A stretch of DNA of 64,000 nucleotides from Streptosporangium brasiliense (GCF_030811595.1 NZ_JAUSRB010000002.1:7936001-8000000), one strand, 5' to 3'. Shown: positions 8,037-16,531, counted from the first letter of the stretch. Numbers and translations are program-made. Notes: generated from the letters alone by a model not told the origin.

Positions 8037-8210
8037 GAGTGACCGCCGGCCTGCCGCTCATCATCGGATTGACGCCCGTCCCCACCAGAGGCTCTGCGTC
8101 CCTCGGCAACGACACCGGACCGTCACGAGGCCGCGATGCGCTGGAGATCGGTGGCTGACATGCGATCAGTCTATGGATCGAGCCACCCTGGAGTGATCGT
8201 GGAGAGAGCC

Positions 8211-8612
8211 TCAGTGAGGGGTGTGCCCCGTCCGGTCGCCCCGGCGGCACCCTGCTCCACCGATGTAGTACGCGTTCAGTATGTTGCCGTAAAAACCCAG
8301 GAGTGTGTTTCCGGGGCCGACGCACAGGTGGTAGTCGTTCGTACTACCGCCCCCACTGACGTCGACATGCACGAGAATGGTCGTCGGCCCGCAATGGCCG
8401 TATACGGCGAATCGCGTCTGTCTTACCTGATTGACGAAGAATCCGCACCGGGGAGCGTCCGCGCTTTCCTGCCGGGCCGCCGGGCCGTTCGCCGACGCGG
8501 CGTGGGCCGGACTCGCGGACGTCGCCATCATGCCCGCGACGAGCACGGCCGAGGCCACCGCGGAGACGGCCCGCAGTCGTGACTGATCAATGGTGGAAGC
8601 CAGGAGCGCCAT
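8211..8612 (-). CDS. Small secreted cysteine-containing protein (DUF6355-like)
   Basis: A 133-residue protein. An N-terminal signal peptide ends at SPAHA/AS (residue ~38). The mature part of ~95 residues has four cysteines in the pattern CGFF, GHC, LCVGPG and GCR, consistent with two disulfides, and the segments NAYYIGG and CVGPGNTLLG. This resembles the DUF6355 family of actinomycete exported proteins, whose function is not established. I chose ATG 8612, which places the signal peptide at the N-terminus; the frame continues upstream for 26 codons without a signal. Its own upstream region (8613-8742) is unusually AT-rich. Confidence 0.65.
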   Translation of the reverse strand: MALLASTIDQSRLRAVSAVASAVLVAGMMATSASPAHAASANGPAARQESADAPRCGFFVNQVRQTRFAVYGHCGPTTILVHVDVSGGGSTNDYHLCVGPGNTLLGFYGNILNAYYIGGAGCRRGDRTGHTPH

Positions 8613-8742
8613 GGATTCGAATGTACGCGAGAGTTTCCGGATGCGCGGAGAATTCCGACCATAATAATTCCGCGGATTGGGCCGATACAATTAGCTTTGC
8701 GGGGAATTATGAGATGGCTGCTGAACGCGAAAATCGAGATGG

Positions 8743-9657
8743 TCACCTCCGGGGCCGAGCAGGCCGGCCCAGCTCGTGGGCGAGCTGCTCCAGCTCTGCC
8801 CCGCCCGCCATCAGGGCGGTCAGCTCCTCTCGGGTGATGTCCGCCTTGCCGTACTCACCGAGGCTGGTCCCCCGGTTCAGCAGCAGGAACCGGTCGCCGA
8901 TCGGGTAGGCGTGATGGGGGTTGTGGGTGATGAAGACGACCCCCAGGCCCCGGTCGCGGGCCTGGGCGATGTAGCGGAGCACCACCCCGGCCTGCTTGAC
9001 CCCCAGGGCGGAGGTCGGCTCGTCCAGGATGAGCGCCCGGGCGCCGAAGTGGACGGCGCGGGCGATGGCCACGGACTGGCGCTCGCCGCCGGACAGGGTG
9101 CCCATCGGCTGGTCGACGTCGCGGATGTCGATGCCCATGGAGCGCAGCTCCTCGCGGACGGTGCGCCTGGCCCCGGCCACGTCGAAGCGGCGGAACGGAC
9201 CCCGGCCGAGCCGCGGCTCGGCGCCGAGGAAGAAGTTCCGCCAGACCGACATCAGCGGGATCATCGCCAGGTCCTGGTAGACCGTGGCGATGCCCCGGTC
9301 CAGGGCGTCACGGGGGCTGGTGAAGGCGGCCGGCGCCCCGTCCACCAGATACTGCCCGGAGTCGGGTGCGTGGACGCCCGCCAGGATCTTGATCAGCGTG
9401 GATTTGCCCGCGCCGTTGTCGCCCAGGACGCAGGTCACCTCCCCCGCGCGCACCCGCATGGAGACCTCCCGCAGCGCGATCACGCCGCCGAACGTCTTGC
9501 CCGCGGAGCGGACCTCCAGCAGGCAGGGGGGCGGCTGCCCGGTGCCCTCCGCCCGCGCCGCATCCGCGCCGGAGGCGGCCGCCACGCCCTCGCCCGGCCC
9601 GCCGGGCGAGGGCCGCTCCGGGGTGGCGCCCGCGGGGGGCGCGCCGGTCCCGCTCAA
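8743..9657 (-). CDS. ABC sugar transporter ATP-binding protein (CUT2, single domain)
   Basis: A 304-residue ATPase with Walker A GDNGAGKST, Q-loop YQDLAMIPLMSV, signature LSGGERQ, Walker B ALILDEPTSAL and H-switch FITHNPHHAY. CUT2 ATPases such as RbsA usually have two ABC domains; this one has one, as in the FrcA type. The ~50-residue Pro/Gly/Ala-rich N-terminus is unusual. The start is a TTG at 9657, overlapping the permease stop (TTGA), with GGAGGAGG 7 bases upstream; no other plausible start exists. It is the last gene of the binding protein-permease-ATPase operon and would energise import of a monosaccharide. Confidence 0.88.
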   Translation of the reverse strand: MSGTGAPPAGATPERPSPGGPGEGVAAASGADAARAEGTGQPPPCLLEVRSAGKTFGGVIALREVSMRVRAGEVTCVLGDNGAGKSTLIKILAGVHAPDSGQYLVDGAPAAFTSPRDALDRGIATVYQDLAMIPLMSVWRNFFLGAEPRLGRGPFRRFDVAGARRTVREELRSMGIDIRDVDQPMGTLSGGERQSVAIARAVHFGARALILDEPTSALGVKQAGVVLRYIAQARDRGLGVVFITHNPHHAYPIGDRFLLLNRGTSLGEYGKADITREELTALMAGGAELEQLAHELGRPARPRR

Positions 9658-10682
9658 CGTCTCACCTCCTCCGCGTAGCGGCGGACGAGCCGGTTGGCGA
9701 GGGTCGCCAGCAGCAGCATCGCGCCGAGGAAGAACTTGAACCAGTCGGCGTCCCAGCCGGCGAACACGATGCCCTTGTCGGCCATGCCGAAGATCACCGC
9801 ACCGATCGCGGCCCCGATCGCGGAGCCGTACCCGCCGGTCAGCAGGCACCCGCCGATCACCGCCGCGATGATGTAGACGAACTCCTGGCCGATGCCCGAG
9901 TTGGCCTGCACCGAGGTGAAGCGGAGCGCCATGACCGAGCCGACCAGCCAGGCGGCCCCCGCGGTCGTCATGAACAGGGCGATCTTCGTCCGTTCGGCGG
10001 GGACTCCGGCGGCGCGGGCGGCCTGGTCGTCACCGCCCACCGCGAAGATCCAGTTTCCGGCCCTGGTCCGCATGAGGACCCAGGTGGCCAGCGCGGTGAC
10101 GCCCAGCCACCAGAGGATGGCCACCCGGAAGTCGGTCCCGGCCACCGGGACGGTCCCGGCCAGCACGGCGTGGGCGCTCTCGTAGCCCTCGGCTCTGCGG
10201 AGCCCGCCGACCTGGACGGTCCCGGTCAGTGCCTTGGTGACGCCCAGGTTGGCGCCCTGCAGCATCAGGAACGTGCCGAGCGTGACGATGAAGCTCGGCA
10301 GCTTGGTGCGGACCACGATCAGCCCGTTCAGGTAGCCGACCAGCAGGGCCGCCACGAGCGCGACGAGCATCGCCGTCCAGACCGCCAGGCCGTAGCGGGT
10401 GGCGAGGACGACCGTGATCAGGCCGGTGGTGCCGGTGAGCACCCCGGCCGACAGGTCGAACTCGCCGCCGATCATCAGCAGCGCGATCGCCACCGCCATG
10501 ATGCCGAGGGTGGAGGCCGGATCCAGCCAGTTGGCCACGCCCTCGACCGAGCGGAACGTGGCCGACTGGCCGGCGAAGAACGTGAAGACCGCGACCGCGC
10601 CGACCACCGCGCCGAGCTCCGGCCGGAGCAGGAGCCGCCGGGCCGTCCCCGTCCGGGCGAGCCGCTCGTCGGCCACCGTCAC
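9654..10682 (-). CDS. ABC sugar transporter permease (RbsC/FrcC type)
   Basis: A 342-residue inner-membrane protein with ~9-10 hydrophobic segments. It has the BPD_transp_2 hallmarks: MIGGEFDLSAGVLTG in the second helix pair, LNGLIVVRTKLPSFIVTLGT, and the coupling-loop EAA-like GVPAERTKIALF. It is the membrane channel of the CUT2 importer. The GTG start at 10682 overlaps the stop of the substrate-binding protein (GTGA), and its stop overlaps the TTG of the ATPase, so the three proteins are made in a coupled fashion. Confidence 0.9.
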   Translation of the reverse strand: MTVADERLARTGTARRLLLRPELGAVVGAVAVFTFFAGQSATFRSVEGVANWLDPASTLGIMAVAIALLMIGGEFDLSAGVLTGTTGLITVVLATRYGLAVWTAMLVALVAALLVGYLNGLIVVRTKLPSFIVTLGTFLMLQGANLGVTKALTGTVQVGGLRRAEGYESAHAVLAGTVPVAGTDFRVAILWWLGVTALATWVLMRTRAGNWIFAVGGDDQAARAAGVPAERTKIALFMTTAGAAWLVGSVMALRFTSVQANSGIGQEFVYIIAAVIGGCLLTGGYGSAIGAAIGAVIFGMADKGIVFAGWDADWFKFFLGAMLLLATLANRLVRRYAEEVRR

Positions 10683-11665
10683 CGGGTGCCGCTCTCGGCG
10701 AGCCTGGCCACCTGTCCGGCGTTGTCCTTGGTGACGAAACCGGGACCGGTGTTGACCGGCAGGCCGCCGCCGACGGTGTTGAGGTTGTCGCGGTAGAGGA
10801 TCAGGAAGGTGATCGGCAGCCAGCCCTGGAGATACTGCTGCTGGTCGACCGCGAACAGGATCTCACCGTCCTTGACGGCGGTGACCACGTCGGCCGACAG
10901 GTCGAAGGTGGCGAGCTTGGCCTTGGAGCCGCCGTCGGCGATCGCGTCACGGGCGGCGATGGCGACGGCGGGGTTCAGGGTGAGCACGCCGTCGACGGAG
11001 GTGTCCGACTGGAGCCTGGCCTTGATCTTGGAGGTGGCGTCGGCGAGGTTCCCCACCTCGACCTGGAGCCGCTCGACCGTGCCGCCCAGGCCCTCGGCCG
11101 CCCCCTTGCAGCGCTGGTCGAGGCCCACGTTCCCGGCCTCGTGGATGACGCAGAGCAGTTTGCCGACGCCCTCGGCCTTGAGCCTGTCCCCCGCGCCCCG
11201 CCCGGCCACGTCCTCGGACTGGCCGACATGGGTGATCGCGCCGAACTCCCGGGACCTGTCCCCGCCGGAGTTGATCGTGATCACCGGGATCCCGGCGGCC
11301 ACGGCCTTGCCGACGGCCTCCTTCAGCGCGTCCGGGTTGGCCATGGAGACCACGATGCCGTCGACCTTCTGGCTCACGGCCTGGTCGATGAGCTGGGACT
11401 GCCGCGCAGGGTCGCCGTCACCCTGGTAGCTCACCGTGACGCCGTACCGCTTGGCCGCGGCCTCGGCGCCGTTCTTCACCACGTCCCAGAAGGCGTCGCC
11501 CGCGCCCGCGTGGGTGATGACGGCGAAGGCGCCCGCCTCGGCCGCCGCCGGAGCCGAGGCGCCCGCCGGCTCGCCGCCGCTCTGCCCGGCCGGGCCGCCT
11601 GAGCAGCCGGTCAGGGCGGTCAGGCCCAGAGCGGCCGCGACGACCAGCCCTTTCGTCCACTTCAT
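10679..11665 (-). CDS. ABC sugar transporter substrate-binding lipoprotein
   Basis: A 328-residue periplasmic-binding-protein-like lipoprotein. The signal ends in the lipobox LTGC (Cys ~22), followed by a Gly/Ala-rich linker, then a type-1 binding fold: FWDVVKNGAEAAAKRYGV, DQAVSQKVDGIVVSMANPDALKEAV, GIPVITINSGGD and FAVDQQQYLQGW, as in RbsB/inositol/xylose-type proteins. The ATG at 11665 with GGAGG 7 bases upstream gives a proper lipoprotein signal; an in-frame GTG at 11719 does not. It is the first gene of the operon and lies downstream of a palindrome shared with the gntR promoter. Confidence 0.92.
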   Translation of the reverse strand: MKWTKGLVVAAALGLTALTGCSGGPAGQSGGEPAGASAPAAAEAGAFAVITHAGAGDAFWDVVKNGAEAAAKRYGVTVSYQGDGDPARQSQLIDQAVSQKVDGIVVSMANPDALKEAVGKAVAAGIPVITINSGGDRSREFGAITHVGQSEDVAGRGAGDRLKAEGVGKLLCVIHEAGNVGLDQRCKGAAEGLGGTVERLQVEVGNLADATSKIKARLQSDTSVDGVLTLNPAVAIAARDAIADGGSKAKLATFDLSADVVTAVKDGEILFAVDQQQYLQGWLPITFLILYRDNLNTVGGGLPVNTGPGFVTKDNAGQVARLAESGTR

Positions 11666-11741
11666 CGGTAACCTCCGTGCGTCGACTCGCCGGATCCCCC
11701 GTCCCTGGTTTGTAACCACCGCATTACCACGCTGTCAATGG

Positions 11742-11755
11742 TTTGTCGTGACATT
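11742..11755. promoter_or_regulatory. Predicted GntR operator upstream of the ABC operon
   Basis: TTTGTCGTGACATT, with core TGTCGTGACA, lies 77 bases before the binding-protein start. It differs at one position from TTTGTCATGACATT at 15731-15744 in front of the gntR gene, where the core is a perfect palindrome. Thirteen of 14 identical bases at two promoters 4 kb apart are best explained by a common regulator. Confidence 0.7.
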
Positions 11756-12068
11756 AGGACCTGAGTTGACGATGTCGTCGCACCGGGGCCGCCGGCGGCG
11801 CGGGCCGTGCACCTGGGGCGGAGAAGCGGCGAGGGTATCCTGATGGTCCGCGGCGGGCCGAGGTCCCGGCCGCGAGGAGTGGCACGACGGTCAACTTCAG
11901 ATCCGTGGAGCGGGGCGGCATCGCCGGCCTCCACGACCTTGACGCCGACGGCTGGAGCCCCGCCACCGACGCCCCCGGCGCCCGCCGATCACCCATCGCC
12001 GGGCCCTTGCTTTTGTCCTGGGAAGCCTATATTTTCCCCAATAAAAGTAGGAATTAAGGGGAATGACG
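11756..12068. other. Intergenic region between the ABC operon and the sulfotransferase
   Basis: No coding region with a ribosome site and normal composition is visible here. The last 60 bases are much more AT-rich than the surroundings. They hold a possible promoter for the sulfotransferase, TTGCTT (12007-12012) and TATATT (12028-12033), but with a short 15-base spacer. Confidence 0.45.
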
Positions 12069-13055
12069 ATGCCGCTACCGGATTTCCTCACCATCGGCGC
12101 CCCCAAGGCCGGGACGACCGCGCTGCACGCGGCGCTGGCCCGCCACCCGGAGCTCTTCCTGTCGCCGGTGAAGGAGCCGAAGTTCTTCCTCACCGACGGC
12201 CCGCCGCCGACCGGGGGCGGGCCGGGCGACGCCCAGACCTACCGCGAGCACGTCTGGCGGCGCGCGGACTACGAGGCCCTGTTCGGCGCGGCGCCGCCGG
12301 ACACGCTGAGGGGCGAGTCCACCCCGTTCTACCTGTACGACCTGGAGGCGCAGCGGCGCATCCGGGCCGCGATCCCCGAGGTCAGGCTGATCGTGGTGCT
12401 GCGTGACCCGGTGGAGCGGGCCCACTCCAACTGGACCCATCTGTGGTCGGCCGGGCTGGAACCGGTCGGCGACGTGGTGCGGGCGTGCGAGGAGGAGGAG
12501 CGGCGGATCAGGGCGGGCTGGGCGCCGTTCTGGCACTATCGCGGGCTCGGCCGGTACGGCGAGCAGCTGGCGCACCTGTACACCCTGTTCCCCCGCGAGC
12601 AGGTGCTGGTCTTCCGCTACCGCGACCTGGTCGACCGGCCCGCCGACACCCTGGACCGGATCTGCCGCTTCCTCGGCGTCGAGACCGGCGTCGTCACCGA
12701 GGTGCCCCGGGAGAACGTCACCGCCCACCCCGAGCCGACGCGGGGCCACCGGCTGCTGTCCCGGGCGCTGCGGACCGGGGCGGCGGTCGGCCGGTTCCTC
12801 CCGGCGCGGGCGAGCGTGGCGCTGACCGACCCGCTGGAGCGGCGGCTGCAGCAGCGGGCCCGCTCCCGCCGGCCCCTCACCTGGGAGCAGCGGGAGCGGC
12901 TGATCGGCTACTTCGCCGAGGACGTGGCGCTGCTGCAGGAGACGACCGGCGAGGACTTCAGCGACTGGCTACGCCCCCGTGAGCGCTCCGGCGGCCTGGT
13001 GGGCACCCGCCCCAACGGCCAGCGCCAGGCCCGCAACGGGCGGCCGCAGACATAG
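12069..13055 (+). CDS. PAPS-dependent sulfotransferase
   Basis: A 328-residue cytosolic sulfotransferase. The 5'-phosphosulfate loop is IGAPKAGTTALHAAL (residues ~8-22), the 3'-phosphate-binding segment is VVLRDPVERAHSNWTHLW, and EQVLVFRYRDLVDRPADTLDRICRFLGV is the later conserved helix region. It would transfer sulfate from PAPS to a hydroxyl of a carbohydrate, lipid or secondary metabolite. ATGs at 12063 and 12069 are in frame; AAGGGG sits 7 bases before the second, so I use 12069. The C-terminal tail after DWLRP is unconserved. It stands between the sugar importer and the LanC-like gene, on the opposite strand to both. Confidence 0.88.
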   Translation: MPLPDFLTIGAPKAGTTALHAALARHPELFLSPVKEPKFFLTDGPPPTGGGPGDAQTYREHVWRRADYEALFGAAPPDTLRGESTPFYLYDLEAQRRIRAAIPEVRLIVVLRDPVERAHSNWTHLWSAGLEPVGDVVRACEEEERRIRAGWAPFWHYRGLGRYGEQLAHLYTLFPREQVLVFRYRDLVDRPADTLDRICRFLGVETGVVTEVPRENVTAHPEPTRGHRLLSRALRTGAAVGRFLPARASVALTDPLERRLQQRARSRRPLTWEQRERLIGYFAEDVALLQETTGEDFSDWLRPRERSGGLVGTRPNGQRQARNGRPQT

Positions 13056-13182
13056 GCGCGGCGGCCCGGGGGCGGGCAGGGACGGACGCGCGACGCGGCA
13101 TGGCGTGGGACCGGCCCTCCGCGCGGGCCGGGCCGCCCCGGGCGGCTGCGGACCGGAGCGGCCCGGCCCCGCCGCCTCGGGG

Positions 13183-14112
13183 TCAGCGCAGCTCGGTGCG
13201 GAGCTCGTGGGCCCCGTCCGGGCGGGTGTACTCGTAGTAGAGCCGCCGTCCCCCCTCCGGCAGGTCCACGATGTCCAGATAGCGCAGGCCGCCGCCGGCG
13301 TGCGGCGAGAACGCGGCGGGGCCGTCCCCGGCCGGGGCCAGCTCGGCCGGGTCGGTGCCCACCGCCACGCCGGTCTTCTCCTCGTAGTTCTCCGCCGCCG
13401 TGGCCCGGCCGTCGTAGAAGGCGACGATCCCGTCGTCCAGGAAACGGACCGCGGCGATCCGCGTGCCCCTGGCGTCCCAGGCGCCGGGCCGGCCGCTGAG
13501 CGCGGTGCCCTGCCAGATCCACTCGAGCCCGTCGGCGCTGGTGGCGTAGTCGCTGACCATCTGGTCGGCCTCCTCGGCCTCGGCCAGCGGGTGGCAGGAG
13601 GCCCACAGGTGCCACACGTCGCCCCGCCGTACGATCACCGGGTCCTTGACGCCGGTCTTGGGATCTCCGGGGAGCACGGTCCGGCGGCGCCGGGGGTCGA
13701 ACCCGGCCGGGTCGCCGGCCTCCAGCACCTCCACCCGCCAGTGCTTGCTCCCATGGGTGGCGCAGCTCAGGTAGAGCCGCCAGCGCCCCTCGGGGGTGCG
13801 GACCAGGGTGGGACGCTCCAGCGACTCGGCGTCCATCTCCTGCCTGTCTATCGTGAGCAGGGGCTCGAACCGCTCACCGTCCGCCGACCGGGCGACGACG
13901 ACAGCGTAGCCACGCCCTTCCCCGACCGGGCGGCGCAGCCGGTAGGCCAGGTAGATCACTCCGTCGCCCGCCACCGCGCTCGGGGCGCCCGCCCAGTGGC
14001 CCGCGCCCGGCACGGCGGGCTCGACCGCCACCACCGAACGCTCCGGGTCGGGAAGAAAGTCGTCAAGGGTCAACACGGCACCGACGGTAGGCAAGGTCTG
14101 CGTGGTAGTCAT
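13183..14112 (-). CDS. Five-bladed beta-propeller glycosidase-like protein (GH43/GH130-like fold)
   Basis: A 309-residue protein without signal peptide. Blade-like repeats start with APSAVAGDGVIYLAYRLR, VARSADGERFEPL, RPTLVRTPEGRWRLYLSCATHG, VKDPVIVRRGDVWHLWASC and YATSADGLEWIWQG, as in GH32/43/130 propellers. A KDP segment is present, but I cannot assign the acid/base pair. It may cleave or phosphorolyse an oligosaccharide in the cytosol, or be a non-catalytic relative. It follows the LanC-like gene on the same strand with a 126-base gap and may be co-transcribed. The ATG at 14112 lacks a clear ribosome-binding site. Confidence 0.6.
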   Translation of the reverse strand: MTTTQTLPTVGAVLTLDDFLPDPERSVVAVEPAVPGAGHWAGAPSAVAGDGVIYLAYRLRRPVGEGRGYAVVVARSADGERFEPLLTIDRQEMDAESLERPTLVRTPEGRWRLYLSCATHGSKHWRVEVLEAGDPAGFDPRRRRTVLPGDPKTGVKDPVIVRRGDVWHLWASCHPLAEAEEADQMVSDYATSADGLEWIWQGTALSGRPGAWDARGTRIAAVRFLDDGIVAFYDGRATAAENYEEKTGVAVGTDPAELAPAGDGPAAFSPHAGGGLRYLDIVDLPEGGRRLYYEYTRPDGAHELRTELR

Positions 14113-14238
14113 GGAGGATCACCAATCGTGGTCACGAGTTTGATCGCCTTTTGGCGGTCGCATGGCTCAGGTCGCCGAGGGTCCCGGCCCGCGACCGCCC
14201 GCGGCGCCGGCCTCCCCGGCGGGACGTTCCCATGGCGC

Positions 14239-15561
14239 TCAGGAGTGGCGGAGCGTCGCGGCGGGCAGCGGGATGGCCGGGAACGGGTTGTCGGGGGGCA
14301 GCATGAGCCGCCGGATCTCCTGCGGGCGGGTGGTGGCGTCCAGGTGGAGCAGGGCGGCCCCGATCCCCGCCGCGCCGACCATGTATCCCGTGTCGGCGGT
14401 GACCTCCCAGGGCCGCAGCCGGCGATAGGCCTGATACCACCGCCAACCCCGCCCGTCGTGCCGGGTGGCCCGGCCGATGAGGTCCGTCCCCAGCTCGTGG
14501 GCGAACTCCAGGTGGGTCTGGCGGCCGGTCGCCGCCCAGAGCCCGACGAACAGCTCCACCAGGCCGGCCGCGCCGCAGCACTGACAGGCCACGTTCCAGT
14601 AGCCGTCCGTCCGGCGGCCCGGGGTGCCGCTGCGGACGATCCCCCGGGCCAGCCGCTCCACCCAGTCGAGGTCCCCGGCGTCGCCCGCCACCCGGTACAG
14701 CTCGTAGAACATCCGCGCGACCCCGGCCGATCCCGAGCAGAACCCCAGATAGTGCAGGTCGCGGCCCTGCGGGATGTGGTGCGGGACCATCGCGCACCGG
14801 TCCGTCACGACGCTGATCGCGCGGACGAAGTCGGACCCCCTCCTGGCGGCCTTCAGGAAGCCGCTCTGCCCGGTCAGGCCGTACAGGCGGGCGAGCAGGA
14901 AGGCGGTGCCCGCCGTGCCGGACAGGAAACCGGGCGTGACCGCGTCCAGCGGCAGGTCGGCGCAGGCGCCGTCGCCGAACCGGTGGCCGGGGACGGCGAG
15001 GTCGGCGATGCGCGTGCCCGCCTCGACGGCGATCTCCTGGTAGGCGGGGACGCCCAGGATGCCGGCGGCGTGCAGGAGCCCCAGGATGATCCCGCCGTCG
15101 CCGCGCTGCGCGGGGTCGCCGGTCCAGCCGAGCCCTCCGTCGACGGGACGGGCGCTGCGCACGATGTGGTCGGCGACGGCCCCGGCCTCCGCCTCGAAGG
15201 AGCTCTCGCCGGTGGCCCACCCCGCCTCGGCGAGGGCGAACATCACTCCCGCCAGACCGTGGTGGAGGGAGAGGTCGGCCTGCTCCCGCCAGGTGGCGGC
15301 GAGGTAGCGGGCCCCGGCCACGGCGTCGTCGAAGTAGCCCTCGTCCCCGGTGGCGGCGGCGAGTTCGAGGAAGAACAGGACGATGCCGGCCGCCCCGGAG
15401 TACAGCGACAGCGGCTGGCCGGGCATGGCCGAGCGGCCTCGCGTGTCGGGGTTGGCCCGCCAGTGCCGCCCGTGTCCGTCGTCCACGGCCGCGGAGCGGA
15501 TCCAGCGCGCGGCCCTGACCGCGGCGCTCAGCGGGGTCTCGGCCCCCGGTTCCGGGCTCAT
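14239..15561 (-). CDS. LanC-like (lanthionine synthetase C family) protein
   Basis: A 440-residue alpha/alpha-toroid protein with the repeated Gly motifs of LanC cyclases: YSGAAGIVLFFLEL (~55-68), HHGLAGVMFALAEAG (~100), TPGFLSGTAGTAFLLARLYG (~210-230), GFCSGSAGVARMFYELY (~270-286) and ACQCCGAAGLVELFVGLW (~322-340). The Cys of GFCSG and the Cys-Cys pair before Gly can serve as zinc ligands; CCG is the form found in LanM enzymes, where stand-alone LanC has CHG. LanC enzymes add cysteine thiols to dehydroamino acids. No dehydratase or precursor peptide is nearby, so the substrate could be non-peptidic or encoded elsewhere. The start at 15561 is preceded by AAGGAG. Confidence 0.8.
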   Translation of the reverse strand: MSPEPGAETPLSAAVRAARWIRSAAVDDGHGRHWRANPDTRGRSAMPGQPLSLYSGAAGIVLFFLELAAATGDEGYFDDAVAGARYLAATWREQADLSLHHGLAGVMFALAEAGWATGESSFEAEAGAVADHIVRSARPVDGGLGWTGDPAQRGDGGIILGLLHAAGILGVPAYQEIAVEAGTRIADLAVPGHRFGDGACADLPLDAVTPGFLSGTAGTAFLLARLYGLTGQSGFLKAARRGSDFVRAISVVTDRCAMVPHHIPQGRDLHYLGFCSGSAGVARMFYELYRVAGDAGDLDWVERLARGIVRSGTPGRRTDGYWNVACQCCGAAGLVELFVGLWAATGRQTHLEFAHELGTDLIGRATRHDGRGWRWYQAYRRLRPWEVTADTGYMVGAAGIGAALLHLDATTRPQEIRRLMLPPDNPFPAIPLPAATLRHS

Positions 15562-15730
15562 GGCGGCTCCTTCATGTGACCAGACCACCACTTTACCCCC
15601 ATTTCCTACAGGATCAATAGGTAATATTGGTGTCCGCAGCGTCGGCGACGATCGCCCGAGCATACGGGCAGGTTACTACGCCGACCGGCGACCCGCCGGA
15701 GCAACGGCACATCCGGAGCGTTGGGCATGA

Positions 15731-15744
15731 TTTGTCATGACATT
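15731..15744. promoter_or_regulatory. Predicted GntR operator in the gntR/lanC-like divergent region
   Basis: TTTGTCATGACATT; the core TGTCATGACA is a perfect 10-base palindrome 46 bases before the gntR start. A near-identical copy precedes the ABC operon (11742-11755). This supports autoregulation and control of the transporter; it may also act on the divergent LanC-like gene whose start is 170 bases away. Confidence 0.7.
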
Positions 15745-15790
15745 CTGATGTCCGCTAGCCTGATCACGGAGCGTATCCACGGGAGGGCAG

Positions 15791-16531
15791 ATGACCGCGA
15801 AGCTCGCCATCGATCTGGACCGGTCCAGCCCGGTGCCACTCTACTTCCAAGTGGCCGAGCAGATCTCCGAGGCCATCCAGCGAGGCGACCTGCCGCCCGG
15901 ATCCAGGCTCGACAACGAGATCCTGCTCGCCGACCGGCTCGGCCTGTCCCGGCCGACCATCCGCCAGGCGATCCAATACCTCGTCGACAAGGGCCTGCTG
16001 GTGCGCAAGCGGGGCGTCGGCACCCAGGTCGTGCACGGCCAGGTCAAGCGCTCGGTCGAGCTCACCAGCCTCTACGACGACCTGCGCAGGGCGGGCCAGG
16101 AGCCGGCCACCCGGGTGCTGGCCCTGGAGTCCGGGCCCGTGGACGAGAAGATCGCCGCCATCCTCGGCGTCGCCGCCGGCACCGAGGTGCTGCGGATGGA
16201 GCGGATCCGCTACGCCGCCGGGGAGCCGCTGGCCCTGCTGCACAACTGGCTGCCCGTCGGCCTGGCACCGCTGACCGCCGAGAGCCTCCAGGAGCGCGGG
16301 CTGTATGAGCTGCTCCGCTCCGCCGGGGTGCGGATGCGCGTGGCCAACCAGCGCATCGGGGCGCGCGCGGCCACCGCCACCGAGGCCCGGCTGCTCGACG
16401 AGCGGCGCGGCGCGCCCCTGCTCACGATGCTCCGCACCACCTACGACGACCAGGGCAGGGCCGTGGAACACGGCTCCCACGTCTACCGGGCCTCGCACTA
16501 CTCCCTGGAGGTCACGCTCATCGAGCGCTGA
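15791..16531 (+). CDS. GntR-family regulator, HutC/UTRA subfamily
   Basis: A 246-residue repressor. The N-terminal winged helix is PLYFQVAEQISEAIQRGDLPPGSRL then LADRLGLSRPTIRQAIQYLVDKGLLVRKRGVGTQV (residues ~15-80). The UTRA effector domain follows, with the typical RIRYAAGEPLAL and HVYRASHYSLEVTL ending. HutC-type regulators bind sugar phosphates, amino-sugar phosphates or histidine-pathway metabolites. GGGAGG lies 6 bases before the ATG. The palindrome TGTCATGACA in its own promoter, repeated at the sugar ABC operon, points to a sugar-derived ligand. Confidence 0.9.
   Translation: MTAKLAIDLDRSSPVPLYFQVAEQISEAIQRGDLPPGSRLDNEILLADRLGLSRPTIRQAIQYLVDKGLLVRKRGVGTQVVHGQVKRSVELTSLYDDLRRAGQEPATRVLALESGPVDEKIAAILGVAAGTEVLRMERIRYAAGEPLALLHNWLPVGLAPLTAESLQERGLYELLRSAGVRMRVANQRIGARAATATEARLLDERRGAPLLTMLRTTYDDQGRAVEHGSHVYRASHYSLEVTLIER

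Noticed and set aside
11807..12406. Plus-strand frame before and into the sulfotransferase
   Set aside because: No ribosome site or motif, and it runs into the sulfotransferase in a different frame.
14113..15790. Lanthipeptide precursor gene near the LanC-like gene
   Set aside because: I checked the gaps 14113-14238 and 15562-15790 on both strands; no short gene with a leader and Ser/Thr/Cys-rich core follows a ribosome site.
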